Source of the DNA: Halomarina litorea
GTDB taxonomy: Archaea > Halobacteriota > Halobacteria > Halobacteriales > Haloarculaceae
Length of the DNA: 64,000 nt
Direction: 5' to 3'
NCBI RefSeq assembly: GCF_024227715.1
Contig: NZ_CP100448.1
Coordinates: forward strand, 992,001 to 1,056,000
Shown one piece after another: positions 40,476 to 47,884 of the stretch. Made by a program: the position numbers and the translations under genes. The notes beneath the pieces are model-generated. The model was given only the letters and a program-made list of their open reading frames with translations, did no database searches and was not told where the DNA came from. The stretch's first letter is position 1. Every line of letters starts with the position of its first letter.

Positions 40476-41033
40476 ATGAGTGACTCCGACGCGCCCCTCG
40501 CGGTCCGCTCCCGACTCGGCGTCGAGGTCGAACTGGCCCGCCTGCGCCGGCGCTACGGCGAGTTCCCCGTCGAATCACGGACCGTCGAGAACGAGGTGGA
40601 CTACTTCCTGCACGGGATGGACGTGGCCCGTGAGGGCTGGATCGGTGCCGCCGGCGCGTGGGTCAGCGACGCCGACGACCGGGTGCTGTTCGTCCGGCAC
40701 GCCGACGCGCCCGAGGAGTGGTGTCTCCCCGGCGGCGCCCGCGAGGCCGAGGAGGGACTCGACGGGACGGCCGCCCGCGAGGTACGGGAGGAGACGGGCG
40801 TCGTCTGCGCCCTCTCGGGTGTCTGGCGCGCCGAACGCAAGCGCATCGTCCTCGGCGAGGACCCCGAACGGCGCTACTACCTGCTCGACGCGAACTTCGA
40901 GGCGCGATACGTCGACGGGTCGCTCGAACTGGCGGACGACGACGAGATTCTCGAAGCCCGCTGGTTCGACGAGCGACCCGACAGCGTGGTCGCGTTCGCC
41001 CGCGGAAAGGCGGACGACTGGTTCGAGGGCTGA
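40476..41033 (+). CDS. Nudix hydrolase
   Basis: A 185-residue Nudix enzyme with the box GGAREAEEGLDGTAAREVRE then ETGV (about residues 88-111). An N-terminal helical extension of about 60 residues precedes the fold, which is not typical of Ap4A hydrolases. This one is therefore unlike the Nudix protein at 18335 and could act on another nucleoside diphosphate derivative. The start ATG at 40476 gives the normal length. A 240-base untranslated stretch (40234-40475) lies upstream with no detected gene. Confidence 0.8.
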   Translation: MSDSDAPLAVRSRLGVEVELARLRRRYGEFPVESRTVENEVDYFLHGMDVAREGWIGAAGAWVSDADDRVLFVRHADAPEEWCLPGGAREAEEGLDGTAAREVREETGVVCALSGVWRAERKRIVLGEDPERRYYLLDANFEARYVDGSLELADDDEILEARWFDERPDSVVAFARGKADDWFEG

Positions 41034-41152
41034 CTCGCCTCGGTCGTCCCCTCGTCGCGCGCAAGTCGGCGGTCGGGACGGTCTGTCGGGTGCGAGCGTC
41101 CCGTTCGCCGTCGGGAAGGGCGATATCCGCCCCCGCCCTCCCTCTAGGTGCT

Positions 41153-42556
41153 ATGGCAGTAGCCGAACGGTTCCCGAAGGACGCGGTAGAATCGCTGCGG
41201 GAACGCCTCTCGGGCGAGGTCGTCACACCCGGCGATGCGGCCTACGGGGAGGCGCGGGCGGTCTGGAACGGGACGGTCGACCGCCACCCCGCGGTCGTCG
41301 TCCGGTGTCAGATCACGGAGGACGTGGTGGTCACCCTCGCGACCGCCCGCGAGTACGACCTGCCCGTCGCGGTCCGGGGCGGGGGACACAACGTCGCGGG
41401 GACCGCCGTCTGCGACGACGGCCTCGTCGTGGACCTCTCCGGGATGACCGCGGTGGTCGTCGACCCCGAGGCGCGGACCGCGCGGGTCGCGGGTGGCGCG
41501 ACGTGGGCCGAGGTGGACGCCGCCACGCAGCGTCACGGACTGGCGACGCCCGGCGGCCTCGTCTCCGACACCGGGGTCGGGGGCCTGACGCTCGGGGGCG
41601 GCCTCGGGCACCTCCGGCGGAAGTACGGGCTGAGCTGTGACAACGTCGTCTCGATGGAGGTGGTCCTCGCCGACGGGTCCGTGGTCACCGCGAGCGCGGA
41701 CGACCACCCGGAGCTCTACTGGGCGCTCCGAGGCGGGGGCGGGAACTTCGGCGTCGTCACCGAGTTCACCTTCGACCTGCACCCGGTCGGTCCCGAGGTG
41801 TTCGGCCTGCTCGTCTTCCACCCCTTCGACCGGGCGGTCGACCTGTTCCGGCAATTCCGCGCGTACGCCGAGGACGCCCCCGACGAGGCGAGCGTCGTCG
41901 CCTTCTGTGCGTGGGTGCCCGACGCCGAGGAGTTCCCCGAGGCGGTTCGAGGGCGTCCCGCCGTCGCCTTCCTCGGGTGTCACTCGGGGAGCGTCGAGGA
42001 GGGCGAACGCGCCCTCGCGCCGGTTCGGGCGTTCGCGGACTCGCTGGTCGATCTGAGCGGCCCCTACCAGTACACCGAGTTCCAGCAATTCCTCGACGCC
42101 GACTACCCCGACGGGATGCGCTACTACTGGAAGTCGCTCAACCTCGACGGCCTCTCCGACGGGGCGATCGAGACACTCGTCGCCGCCGCCGAACGCGCCC
42201 CCTCGCACCGCTCGACGGTCGACGTCTGGCACCTCGGGGGTGCTATCGCGCGGATTCCGGCCGACGAGACGGCGTACGCCCACCGGGACGTCGAGTTCCT
42301 GTTCTGTCCGGAGGCGAACTGGGAGGCGGAGAGCGAGGACGACGTGAATGTCGCGTGGGCGCGCGAGACCATCGAGGCGATGCGGCCGTACGGTGCGGAG
42401 GGTGGCTACGTCAACTTCCCCGGCCTCGGCGAGGAGGGGACGGCGGGCGTCCGCGCCACCTACGGCGGGAACTACGAGCGACTCGCGCGCGTGAAGGCCC
42501 GCTACGACCCCGAGAACCTGTTCCGGTCGAACCAGAACGTGAGACCCGCCGCGTAG
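41153..42556 (+). CDS. berberine-bridge-type FAD oxidoreductase
   Basis: A 467-residue FAD-linked oxidase. The PP-loop-like FAD domain has VRGGGHNVAGTA with the histidine that usually attaches FAD covalently, and GGLTLGGGLGHLRRKYGL. The second cysteine link (GxC in the TGVGG loop) is not present, so attachment is at most single. The C-terminal BBE domain includes AHRDVEFLFCPEANWEAES and the final YNPENLFR-like YDPENLFRSNQN. Family members oxidise sugars, alcohols or alkaloids with oxygen; the haloarchaeal substrate is unknown. Confidence 0.85.
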   Translation: MAVAERFPKDAVESLRERLSGEVVTPGDAAYGEARAVWNGTVDRHPAVVVRCQITEDVVVTLATAREYDLPVAVRGGGHNVAGTAVCDDGLVVDLSGMTAVVVDPEARTARVAGGATWAEVDAATQRHGLATPGGLVSDTGVGGLTLGGGLGHLRRKYGLSCDNVVSMEVVLADGSVVTASADDHPELYWALRGGGGNFGVVTEFTFDLHPVGPEVFGLLVFHPFDRAVDLFRQFRAYAEDAPDEASVVAFCAWVPDAEEFPEAVRGRPAVAFLGCHSGSVEEGERALAPVRAFADSLVDLSGPYQYTEFQQFLDADYPDGMRYYWKSLNLDGLSDGAIETLVAAAERAPSHRSTVDVWHLGGAIARIPADETAYAHRDVEFLFCPEANWEAESEDDVNVAWARETIEAMRPYGAEGGYVNFPGLGEEGTAGVRATYGGNYERLARVKARYDPENLFRSNQNVRPAA

Positions 42557-42605
42557 TGTCACGGGGGAAAGACCCGTACCGGCGTGCGCGCAATTCCGAG
42601 ACGAG

Positions 42606-42875
42606 ATGTCCCTGACATCACGGCTCGCGGGACTGCTCGGTCTCGCCTTTCTCGCCCTCGCCGTCGTCGGTCCGCTCTACGCCCTCTGGATGGTCGGCGA
42701 GATGGTCCTGTACGGCCCGACGGCCCCTCGCGCGATGGGAGTCCTCTTCGGCGTCGGCCTGTTCGTCACCTGCGGGCTGACGGGTTACTTCGTCCGGAAG
42801 GCCGTCGCGGGACAGGTCGTCCCGGTCGATTTCGACAGGTCGGTCGTCCATCGCGGTGGACAGGGCGGGATGTGA
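42606..42875 (+). CDS. small membrane protein, unknown function
   Basis: An 89-residue protein with two strong hydrophobic segments (about 6-30 and 40-62), followed by a basic/Gly tail (RKAVAGQVVPVDFDRSVVHRGGQGGM). No recognised family. It starts at the ATG at 42606, 50 bases after the BBE oxidase stop, and could be in the same transcript. Confidence 0.5.
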   Translation: MSLTSRLAGLLGLAFLALAVVGPLYALWMVGEMVLYGPTAPRAMGVLFGVGLFVTCGLTGYFVRKAVAGQVVPVDFDRSVVHRGGQGGM

Positions 42876-43025
42876 CGGTTTCGAGAATCACCCTCCTGCT
42901 GTGGCCGGGAGCGCGTGTCCGAACGAAGTGAGGGCCGCGCGACTCGGGGAAGGGTAGGCTGATGCCTGTGTACTGTACCGCGAGTGAGTGAACGAAGTGA
43001 ACGAACGAGCGGCACTCCGAGCGTG

Positions 43026-43136
43026 TCGCGCCGACCGGCGCGACCGCGCACGCGTGCCTGGCGGACATGAAAAGGGCGAGGAACCGATGGCAATCGCTCG
43101 GCGGCGAAGCCGCCGAGTGCGCGCCGGAGGCGCGCA
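43026..43136. repeat. dispersed palindromes downstream of the 42606 gene
   Basis: TCGCGCC/GGCGCGA loop GACC (43026-43043); CTCGGCGGC/GCCGCCGAG loop GAA (43097-43117); TGCGCGCC/GGCGCGCA loop GGA (43118-43136). The 279-base gap 42876-43154 contains no gene. Confidence 0.75.
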
Positions 43137-43154
43137 GTTCCGAGGGCTTTCGGG

Positions 43155-43538
43155 TTAGTGTTCGACGAACTCGATGAGGATGCCCCCCGTCGACTTCGGG
43201 TGCAGGAAGGCCACGTCGTGACCCCACGCGCCGGGGCGGGGTTCCTCGTCGATGAGTTCCGCCCCGCTGGTCTTCGCGCGCGCCAGCGACGCCTCGATGT
43301 CGTCGGTGCCGAGTGCGAGGTGGTGGATGCCGGGGCCGTTGTCGTCGAGGTAGCGCTGGACGGTTCCGCCGTCGGTGGGTTCGAGCAGTTCGAAGTAGCT
43401 CTCGCCGAACGGGAGGAAGACGACGCGAAGGTCGCCGAACTGCTCCTCGTGGGCGACGCGCGTGTTGAACAGGTCGGCGTACAGGGAGGCGAGGGCGTCG
43501 GCGTCCTCGGTGGCGATTCCGGCGTGGTCGAAGTACAT
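43155..43538 (-). CDS. mce: methylmalonyl-CoA epimerase
   Basis: A 127-residue glyoxalase-fold epimerase that interconverts the S and R forms of methylmalonyl-CoA. The metal ligands and helices are in FDHAGIATEDA (first His), FELLEPTDG and GIHHLALGTDDI (second His), with FLHPKSTGGILIEFVEH ending in the family motif (Glu). The ATG at 43538 is chosen over the longer frame because the conserved strand begins there and a GTTTATG TATA lies 25 bases upstream. It follows the mutase gene on the same strand, so both may be induced together for propionyl-CoA metabolism. Confidence 0.93.
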   Translation of the reverse strand: MYFDHAGIATEDADALASLYADLFNTRVAHEEQFGDLRVVFLPFGESYFELLEPTDGGTVQRYLDDNGPGIHHLALGTDDIEASLARAKTSGAELIDEEPRPGAWGHDVAFLHPKSTGGILIEFVEH

Positions 43539-43562
43539 AGTCGAGCGTGCGACCGTGCGGGG

Positions 43563-43569
43563 CATAAAC
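43563..43569 (-). promoter_or_regulatory. TATA element of the epimerase gene
   Basis: GTTTATG on the minus strand 25-31 bases upstream of the ATG at 43538. Confidence 0.5.
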
Positions 43570-43627
43570 ACCGGCCCCGGTTCGCGGTGGTCCGTCGGTG
43601 GGTCGGTGGGGCGGTAGCGGTCCCGAC

Positions 43628-45304
43628 TCAGTAGCCGGGGTTGTACTCGCCGAAGACCTCGCGCATGGCGTCGCAGATTTCGCCCGTCGTGGCGTAAGCC
43701 TTCACCGCGTCGATGATGTAGGGCATGACGTTCTCGTCGCCCTCGGCGGCCTCGCGGAGGGCGTCGAGGGTCGCTTCGACCTCGGACTCGTCACGACGTT
43801 CGCGCACGCCCGCGAGGCGCTCCTGCTGGCGCTTCTCGTCGTCCTCGTCGACCTCCTGGACGTCTTCCTCCGGTTCTTCGTCGGTGGTGAACTCGTTGAC
43901 GCCGACGATGACGCGTTCGCCGTTCTCGATCTCCTCCTGCCGGTCGTAGGCGGTGTCCTGAATCTGGCGCTGGACCCACTGCTCCTCGATGGCCCGGAGC
44001 ATCCCGCCCTGGTCGTCCACCTCGTCGATGAGCGAGAACGCTTCCTCCTCCAGTTCGTCGGTGAGCGACTCGATGTAGTAGCTCCCGGCGAGGGGGTCGA
44101 TGGTGTCCGCCGCGCCCGACTCGTGGGCGAGAATCTGCTGGGTGCGCAGGGCGGTGCGGACGGACTGCTCGGTGGGCAGCGAGAGCGCCTCGTCCTTCCC
44201 GTTGGTGTGCAGCGACTGCGTCCCGCCGAGGACGGCCGCGAGCGCCTGGTAGGCGACTCGGACGACGTTGTTCTCGATCTGCTGGGCGGTCAGGGTGGAG
44301 CCGGCGGTCTGGGTGTGGAACTTCAGTTGCTTCGACTTGGGGTTCTCCGCGCCGAAGCGCTCTTCCATGATCTTCGCCCACATGCGGCGGGCCGCGCGGA
44401 ACTTCGCCACCTCCTCCAGGACGTTGTTGTACGAGGCGAAGAAGAAGGACAGTTGCGGCGCGAAGTCGTCGACGTCCAGTCCGGCGTCGACGGCCGCCTC
44501 GACGTACTCGATGCCGTCGGCGAGCGTGAACGCGATCTCCTGTGCCGCCGTCGACCCGGCCTCGCGGATGTGGTAGCCCGAGATGGAGATGGTGTTGAAA
44601 CTCGGCACCTCCTCGGCGCAGAACTCGAAGATGTCCGTGATGATTCGCATGGACGGTTCGGGCGGGTAGATGTAGGTGTTGCGCGCGATGTACTCCTTCA
44701 GCACGTCGTTCTGGATGGTCCCGCGCAGTTCCTCCCGGTCGACGCCCTGCAGGTCGCCGACGGCGATGTACATGGCGAGCAGGACCGAGGCGGGCGCGTT
44801 GATGGTCATGGAGGTCGACACTTCGTCCAGCGGGATGCCGTCGAACACCGTCTCCATGTCGTGCAGGGAGTCGATGGCGACGCCCGACTTCCCCACCTCG
44901 CCGGCGGCCATCGCGTCGTCGGAGTCGTAGCCCATCTGCGTCGGCAGGTCGAACGCCATCGAGAGGCCCGTCTGCCCGTTGTCGAGCAGGTAGTGGTAGC
45001 GCTCGTTGGTCTCCTCCGAGGTCCCGAACCCGGCGTACTGGCGCATCGTCCACAGCCGCCCCCGGTACATCGTGGGGTACACCCCGCGCGTGAAGGGGTC
45101 CTCGCCGGGGAACCCGAGGTCCTCGTCGTAGTCCTTCGGCGCGATGTCGTTCGGCGTGTAGAGCGGTTTCACCTCCCGGCCGCCCGTGTCGGTGGTGAAC
45201 GACTCCTTTCGCTCGCCGAAGCGCTCCACCGTGGGCCCGAGCGACTCTTCCTCCCACTCCTCGCGGCCCTCGCGGATCTCGCGAAGGTCCTCGTCGTCGA
45301 ACAT
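43628..45304 (-). CDS. methylmalonyl-CoA mutase, large (catalytic) subunit
   Basis: A 558-residue N-terminal catalytic subunit of the B12-dependent mutase. It has [69 protein letters not shown] and [16 protein letters not shown], all standard for MutA/McmA. The cobalamin-binding small domain is not attached, so a separate McmB is needed; it is not in the window. The ATG at 45304 is preceded by a CCATTAAGC TATA about 25 bases upstream. An acidic helical stretch near the C terminus ([20 protein letters not shown]) is longer than in bacterial enzymes. Isomerises R-methylmalonyl-CoA to succinyl-CoA. Confidence 0.93.
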   Translation of the reverse strand: MFDDEDLREIREGREEWEEESLGPTVERFGERKESFTTDTGGREVKPLYTPNDIAPKDYDEDLGFPGEDPFTRGVYPTMYRGRLWTMRQYAGFGTSEETNERYHYLLDNGQTGLSMAFDLPTQMGYDSDDAMAAGEVGKSGVAIDSLHDMETVFDGIPLDEVSTSMTINAPASVLLAMYIAVGDLQGVDREELRGTIQNDVLKEYIARNTYIYPPEPSMRIITDIFEFCAEEVPSFNTISISGYHIREAGSTAAQEIAFTLADGIEYVEAAVDAGLDVDDFAPQLSFFFASYNNVLEEVAKFRAARRMWAKIMEERFGAENPKSKQLKFHTQTAGSTLTAQQIENNVVRVAYQALAAVLGGTQSLHTNGKDEALSLPTEQSVRTALRTQQILAHESGAADTIDPLAGSYYIESLTDELEEEAFSLIDEVDDQGGMLRAIEEQWVQRQIQDTAYDRQEEIENGERVIVGVNEFTTDEEPEEDVQEVDEDDEKRQQERLAGVRERRDESEVEATLDALREAAEGDENVMPYIIDAVKAYATTGEICDAMREVFGEYNPGY

Positions 45305-45327
45305 GCTTCGACGGTGGCCGCCCGGGT

Positions 45328-45336
45328 GCTTAATGG
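45328..45336 (-). promoter_or_regulatory. TATA element of the mutase gene
   Basis: CCATTAAGC on the minus strand, 24-32 bases ahead of the ATG at 45304. Confidence 0.5.
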
Positions 45337-45406
45337 TTAACGGGTCGCACGTCACGCACCCCTCGGCATGCCGACATCCCCGCAGATGGTTCTCGGCGCT
45401 TCTCAC

Positions 45407-45600
45407 CTCCGAACCCCCCCTACTCCGTTGCCTCGCGGGTCTCTGACGCGGTACGTCAGACCCCCGCGCCGCTCACGGTTCGTTGCATTCGCCGTTCGCG
45501 TTCGGAGGTTCTCGCTCGCTTCGCTCGTCACCGGCGACGGGTCGCCGGTTTCCAGTGGAACGGCAGAGTCGTCCCACTCGGCTCCAAACCTCCCTACTCC
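45407..45600. repeat. palindrome-rich element flanked by a 19-20 base direct repeat
   Basis: CTCCGAACCCCCCCTACTCC (45407-45426) and CTCCAAACCTCCCTACTCC (45582-45600) bracket about 155 bases. Inside are TCTGACG/CGTCAGA with loop CGGTA (45442-45460), GTTCGGAGG (45499-45507; inverse of CCTCCGAAC in the left repeat) and ACCGGCGAC/GTCGCCGGT loop GG (45530-45549). The right repeat ends inside the stop region of the Lrp gene. Confidence 0.75.
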
Positions 45601-46076
45601 ACGAACTCCGCCAGCAGCGTCTCCAGGTCGTAGCTCTGGAGCGACCGGGCGCTGTCCTTGAGCGTCGAGATGACGAACGTGGAGTTGGTCCGTTCGACCT
45701 CGGGGATGGCCTCGAAGTCGCTGATGAGGCGCTCGACGGCGTCGCTGTGAGGCAACCGGGCGAGGACGACGAAGTCCGTTTCGCCCATCGTGAAGAACGC
45801 CTGCGTCACCCCCTCGATAGCGGTTATCTTCTCTCCCACCTCCTCGTGGGAGCCGCTGTAGTCCGCGAGCACCTCCACGATGACCGTCACGCCGAGACCG
45901 AACGCCTCTAGGTCAACGTCGTAGAGGTCGTTCGTGACGATGCCGGCCTCCCGCAGGTTGTTCAGCCGGTAGTGGATGGTCGAGACGGGGATGTCCGTCG
46001 CCTCGTGGAGCTTCTCCGGACTGCCGGTCCCGAGGTCCGAGATGGCCTTCAGGAGCCGAATGTCGCGTTCGTCCAT
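45594..46076 (-). CDS. Lrp/AsnC family transcription regulator
   Basis: A 160-residue regulator. The N-terminal winged helix (MDERDIRLLKAISDLGTGSP, then VSTIHYRLNNLREAGIV) is followed by an AsnC-type ligand/oligomer domain (VIVEVLADYSGSHEEVGEKI, FFTMGETDFVVLARL). This is the standard architecture of archaeal feast/famine proteins that sense amino acids. It is divergent from the EamA permease, and the gap holds a palindrome, so it is likely autoregulated and controls the permease; that is inference. The C-terminal tail overlaps the right copy of the repeat element. Confidence 0.88.
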   Translation of the reverse strand: MDERDIRLLKAISDLGTGSPEKLHEATDIPVSTIHYRLNNLREAGIVTNDLYDVDLEAFGLGVTVIVEVLADYSGSHEEVGEKITAIEGVTQAFFTMGETDFVVLARLPHSDAVERLISDFEAIPEVERTNSTFVISTLKDSARSLQSYDLETLLAEFVE

Positions 46077-46195
46077 GTGCGTGCCACTCTCGGGCGGACC
46101 GTCAGTAAACTACCGGTGAGGCCGACCATCCGGGACGACCGGAATCGATGAGACGTTACTCCGAATCTGTCTCGAACTATTGTATAGAATTCGTC

Positions 46196-46227
46196 CAACA
46201 GCTACAGCTGTTGTAGAAGAATTTAAC
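46196..46227 (+). promoter_or_regulatory. palindromic operator candidate and TATA of eamA
   Basis: CAACAGCT-AC-AGCTGTTG (46196-46213) is a perfect palindrome just upstream of ATTTAACT (46220-46227), 33 bases before the ATG at 46260. It lies between the Lrp gene and the permease. TTGTATAGAATT (46180-46191) and TTGTAGAAGAATT (46211-46223) are additional imperfect repeats. Confidence 0.6.
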
Positions 46228-46259
46228 TACGGCACGTTCTGAACCTTGAACTGAGAACA

Positions 46260-47201
46260 ATGGTCCACGCACGAGTTTGGAGAAAGCTCCCACTCGTCCC
46301 CGTGCTCTTCGTGTTGCTCGCGGCGATGTGGGGGACCTCCTTCGTCTTCATCAAGATCGGACTGGAACACTTCCCGCCCGTGCTGTTCGCGGCGGTGCGC
46401 TACGACGTGGCCGGACTGGTGATGCTCGCGTACGCCGTCTTCACGGTCGACCGCTGGCGACCGAAGGGCCGCCACGAGTGGCTCTCGGTCCTCATCGCGG
46501 GCGCGTTCGTCATCGCGGGCTACCACGCCCTGCTCTACCTCGGCGAACAGCACGTCTCGGGGGCCGTCGCGGCCATCGTCGTCAGCCTCGCGCCCGTCCT
46601 CACCGCCGTCTTCGCCAGCGTCGCCCTCTCGGAGGAACGCATCCGCGGACTGGGCGTCGTCGGCCTCCTCTTCGGCTTCATCGGCGTCGTGGTCGTCGCG
46701 GACGTCGACCCGTCGAGCCTCGCGGGCGCGAACCTCGCCGGTGTGGGTCTCGTCTTCGCCGGCGCGACGTGTTTCGCCCTCGGGTCGGTCCTCTCGCGGC
46801 CCCTCAAGACGACGCTCCCGGCGCGAACCACGCAGGCGTGGGCGATGCTCCTCGGCGCGGGGATGCTTCACGTCGCCGGGACCGCCCGCGGCGAGACGTT
46901 CGCGGCCGTCGAGTGGACGGTCCCGACGATCGTCTCGCTGGTCTACCTCACGTTCGTCTCGGGCGTGGTGGCGTTCATGCTGTACTTCCACCTGCTGGAC
47001 GAGATCGGGCCGACGGAACTGAACCTCATCGGCTACCTCGAACCGGTCGTGGCGACGCTGATGAGTTGGCTCCTCCTCGGCGAACTCGTCGAATCCTCCA
47101 CGGTGGTCGGCTTCGCGGCCATCTTCCTCGGGTTCGCCCTCCTCAAGCGCGAGTTGCTACTGGACGTCGCGCTCTCGGTGCGGACGGGGACGCGGTCCTG
47201 A
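46260..47201 (+). CDS. EamA/DMT family transporter
   Basis: A 313-residue protein with ten membrane helices arranged as two EamA repeats (residues about 12-140 and 155-295). The N-terminal start has a basic cytoplasmic piece (MVHARVWRKLPLVPV) and AAMWGTSFVFIKIGLEHFPP, a standard EamA opening. DMT carriers usually export amino acids or metabolites. It is next to an Lrp-type regulator, supporting an amino-acid or related exporter. The start ATG at 46260 is fixed by the TATA position. No substrate can be derived. Confidence 0.85.
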   Translation: MVHARVWRKLPLVPVLFVLLAAMWGTSFVFIKIGLEHFPPVLFAAVRYDVAGLVMLAYAVFTVDRWRPKGRHEWLSVLIAGAFVIAGYHALLYLGEQHVSGAVAAIVVSLAPVLTAVFASVALSEERIRGLGVVGLLFGFIGVVVVADVDPSSLAGANLAGVGLVFAGATCFALGSVLSRPLKTTLPARTTQAWAMLLGAGMLHVAGTARGETFAAVEWTVPTIVSLVYLTFVSGVVAFMLYFHLLDEIGPTELNLIGYLEPVVATLMSWLLLGELVESSTVVGFAAIFLGFALLKRELLLDVALSVRTGTRS

Positions 47202-47210
47202 GAGGGCGAG

Positions 47211-47789
47211 TCAGCCACCCGTGTCGTACTTGTAGGTCGCCGTCTCGCTGTCGATGCCGAAATCCTCGGGCGACTCCTCGGGTTCCGGTTCGCTCCGCTC
47301 CGCCGCCACCTTGAACCGTTCGCGCAGTTCCTCGGGCATCCGGAAGCGCTCGACCTGCAGACGTAGCGGGATGGCGTCGGGCGTCGTCGTCTCGCGCTTC
47401 TCGTCGAGGCGCTTCCGGAGCACCTCGGGGAGTCGGTCGCGTTCAATCGCCTCGAAGCCGAACTGCGTCAGGTAGTTCGGCTGGTCGGCGAGGGCGTACA
47501 CTAGGTCGAACCCCTGTGCGCCTGCCGTGGTGACGAGGCGTTCGATGACGTGTGCGCCGACGCCCTGGCCCCGCCAGCCGTCGAGGACGCCGATGCTCGT
47601 CAGTTCGCAGACCTCGCCGTCGTCGGTGGTGTGGACGCGGTAGCGCCCGAACCCCGCCTTCGCGTTCGACTCCTCGTCGATGGCGATGACGTAGTCGCGG
47701 GACCGGAACGCCTGTCCGTCGAGACTCATCGCCTCGATGTGGTCCAAGAGCCAGACCTCCTCGCGGTTCTTCGCGTCCCGGACGTACAT
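47211..47789 (-). CDS. GNAT N-acetyltransferase
   Basis: A 192-residue GNAT. Motif A is IGVLDGWRGQGVGAHVIERL, preceded by VCELTS, and the fold continues with FDLVYALADQPNYLTQFGFE. After residue 125 there is a family-atypical C-terminal extension (about 65 residues, with many Arg, Glu and Pro) ending in YKYDTGG, which might be a regulatory or partner-binding tail. It converges with the EamA gene. The acceptor is unknown. Confidence 0.8.
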   Translation of the reverse strand: MYVRDAKNREEVWLLDHIEAMSLDGQAFRSRDYVIAIDEESNAKAGFGRYRVHTTDDGEVCELTSIGVLDGWRGQGVGAHVIERLVTTAGAQGFDLVYALADQPNYLTQFGFEAIERDRLPEVLRKRLDEKRETTTPDAIPLRLQVERFRMPEELRERFKVAAERSEPEPEESPEDFGIDSETATYKYDTGG

Positions 47790-47884
47790 ACCCCGGCTTG
47801 GCCGTGCGGCGGGAAAAGCGTTTACCGGTCCCGGCGCGCCCTCTCGCGAAAAACTACTTGCCGGAGGGGGTGTGACTCAGGGGC

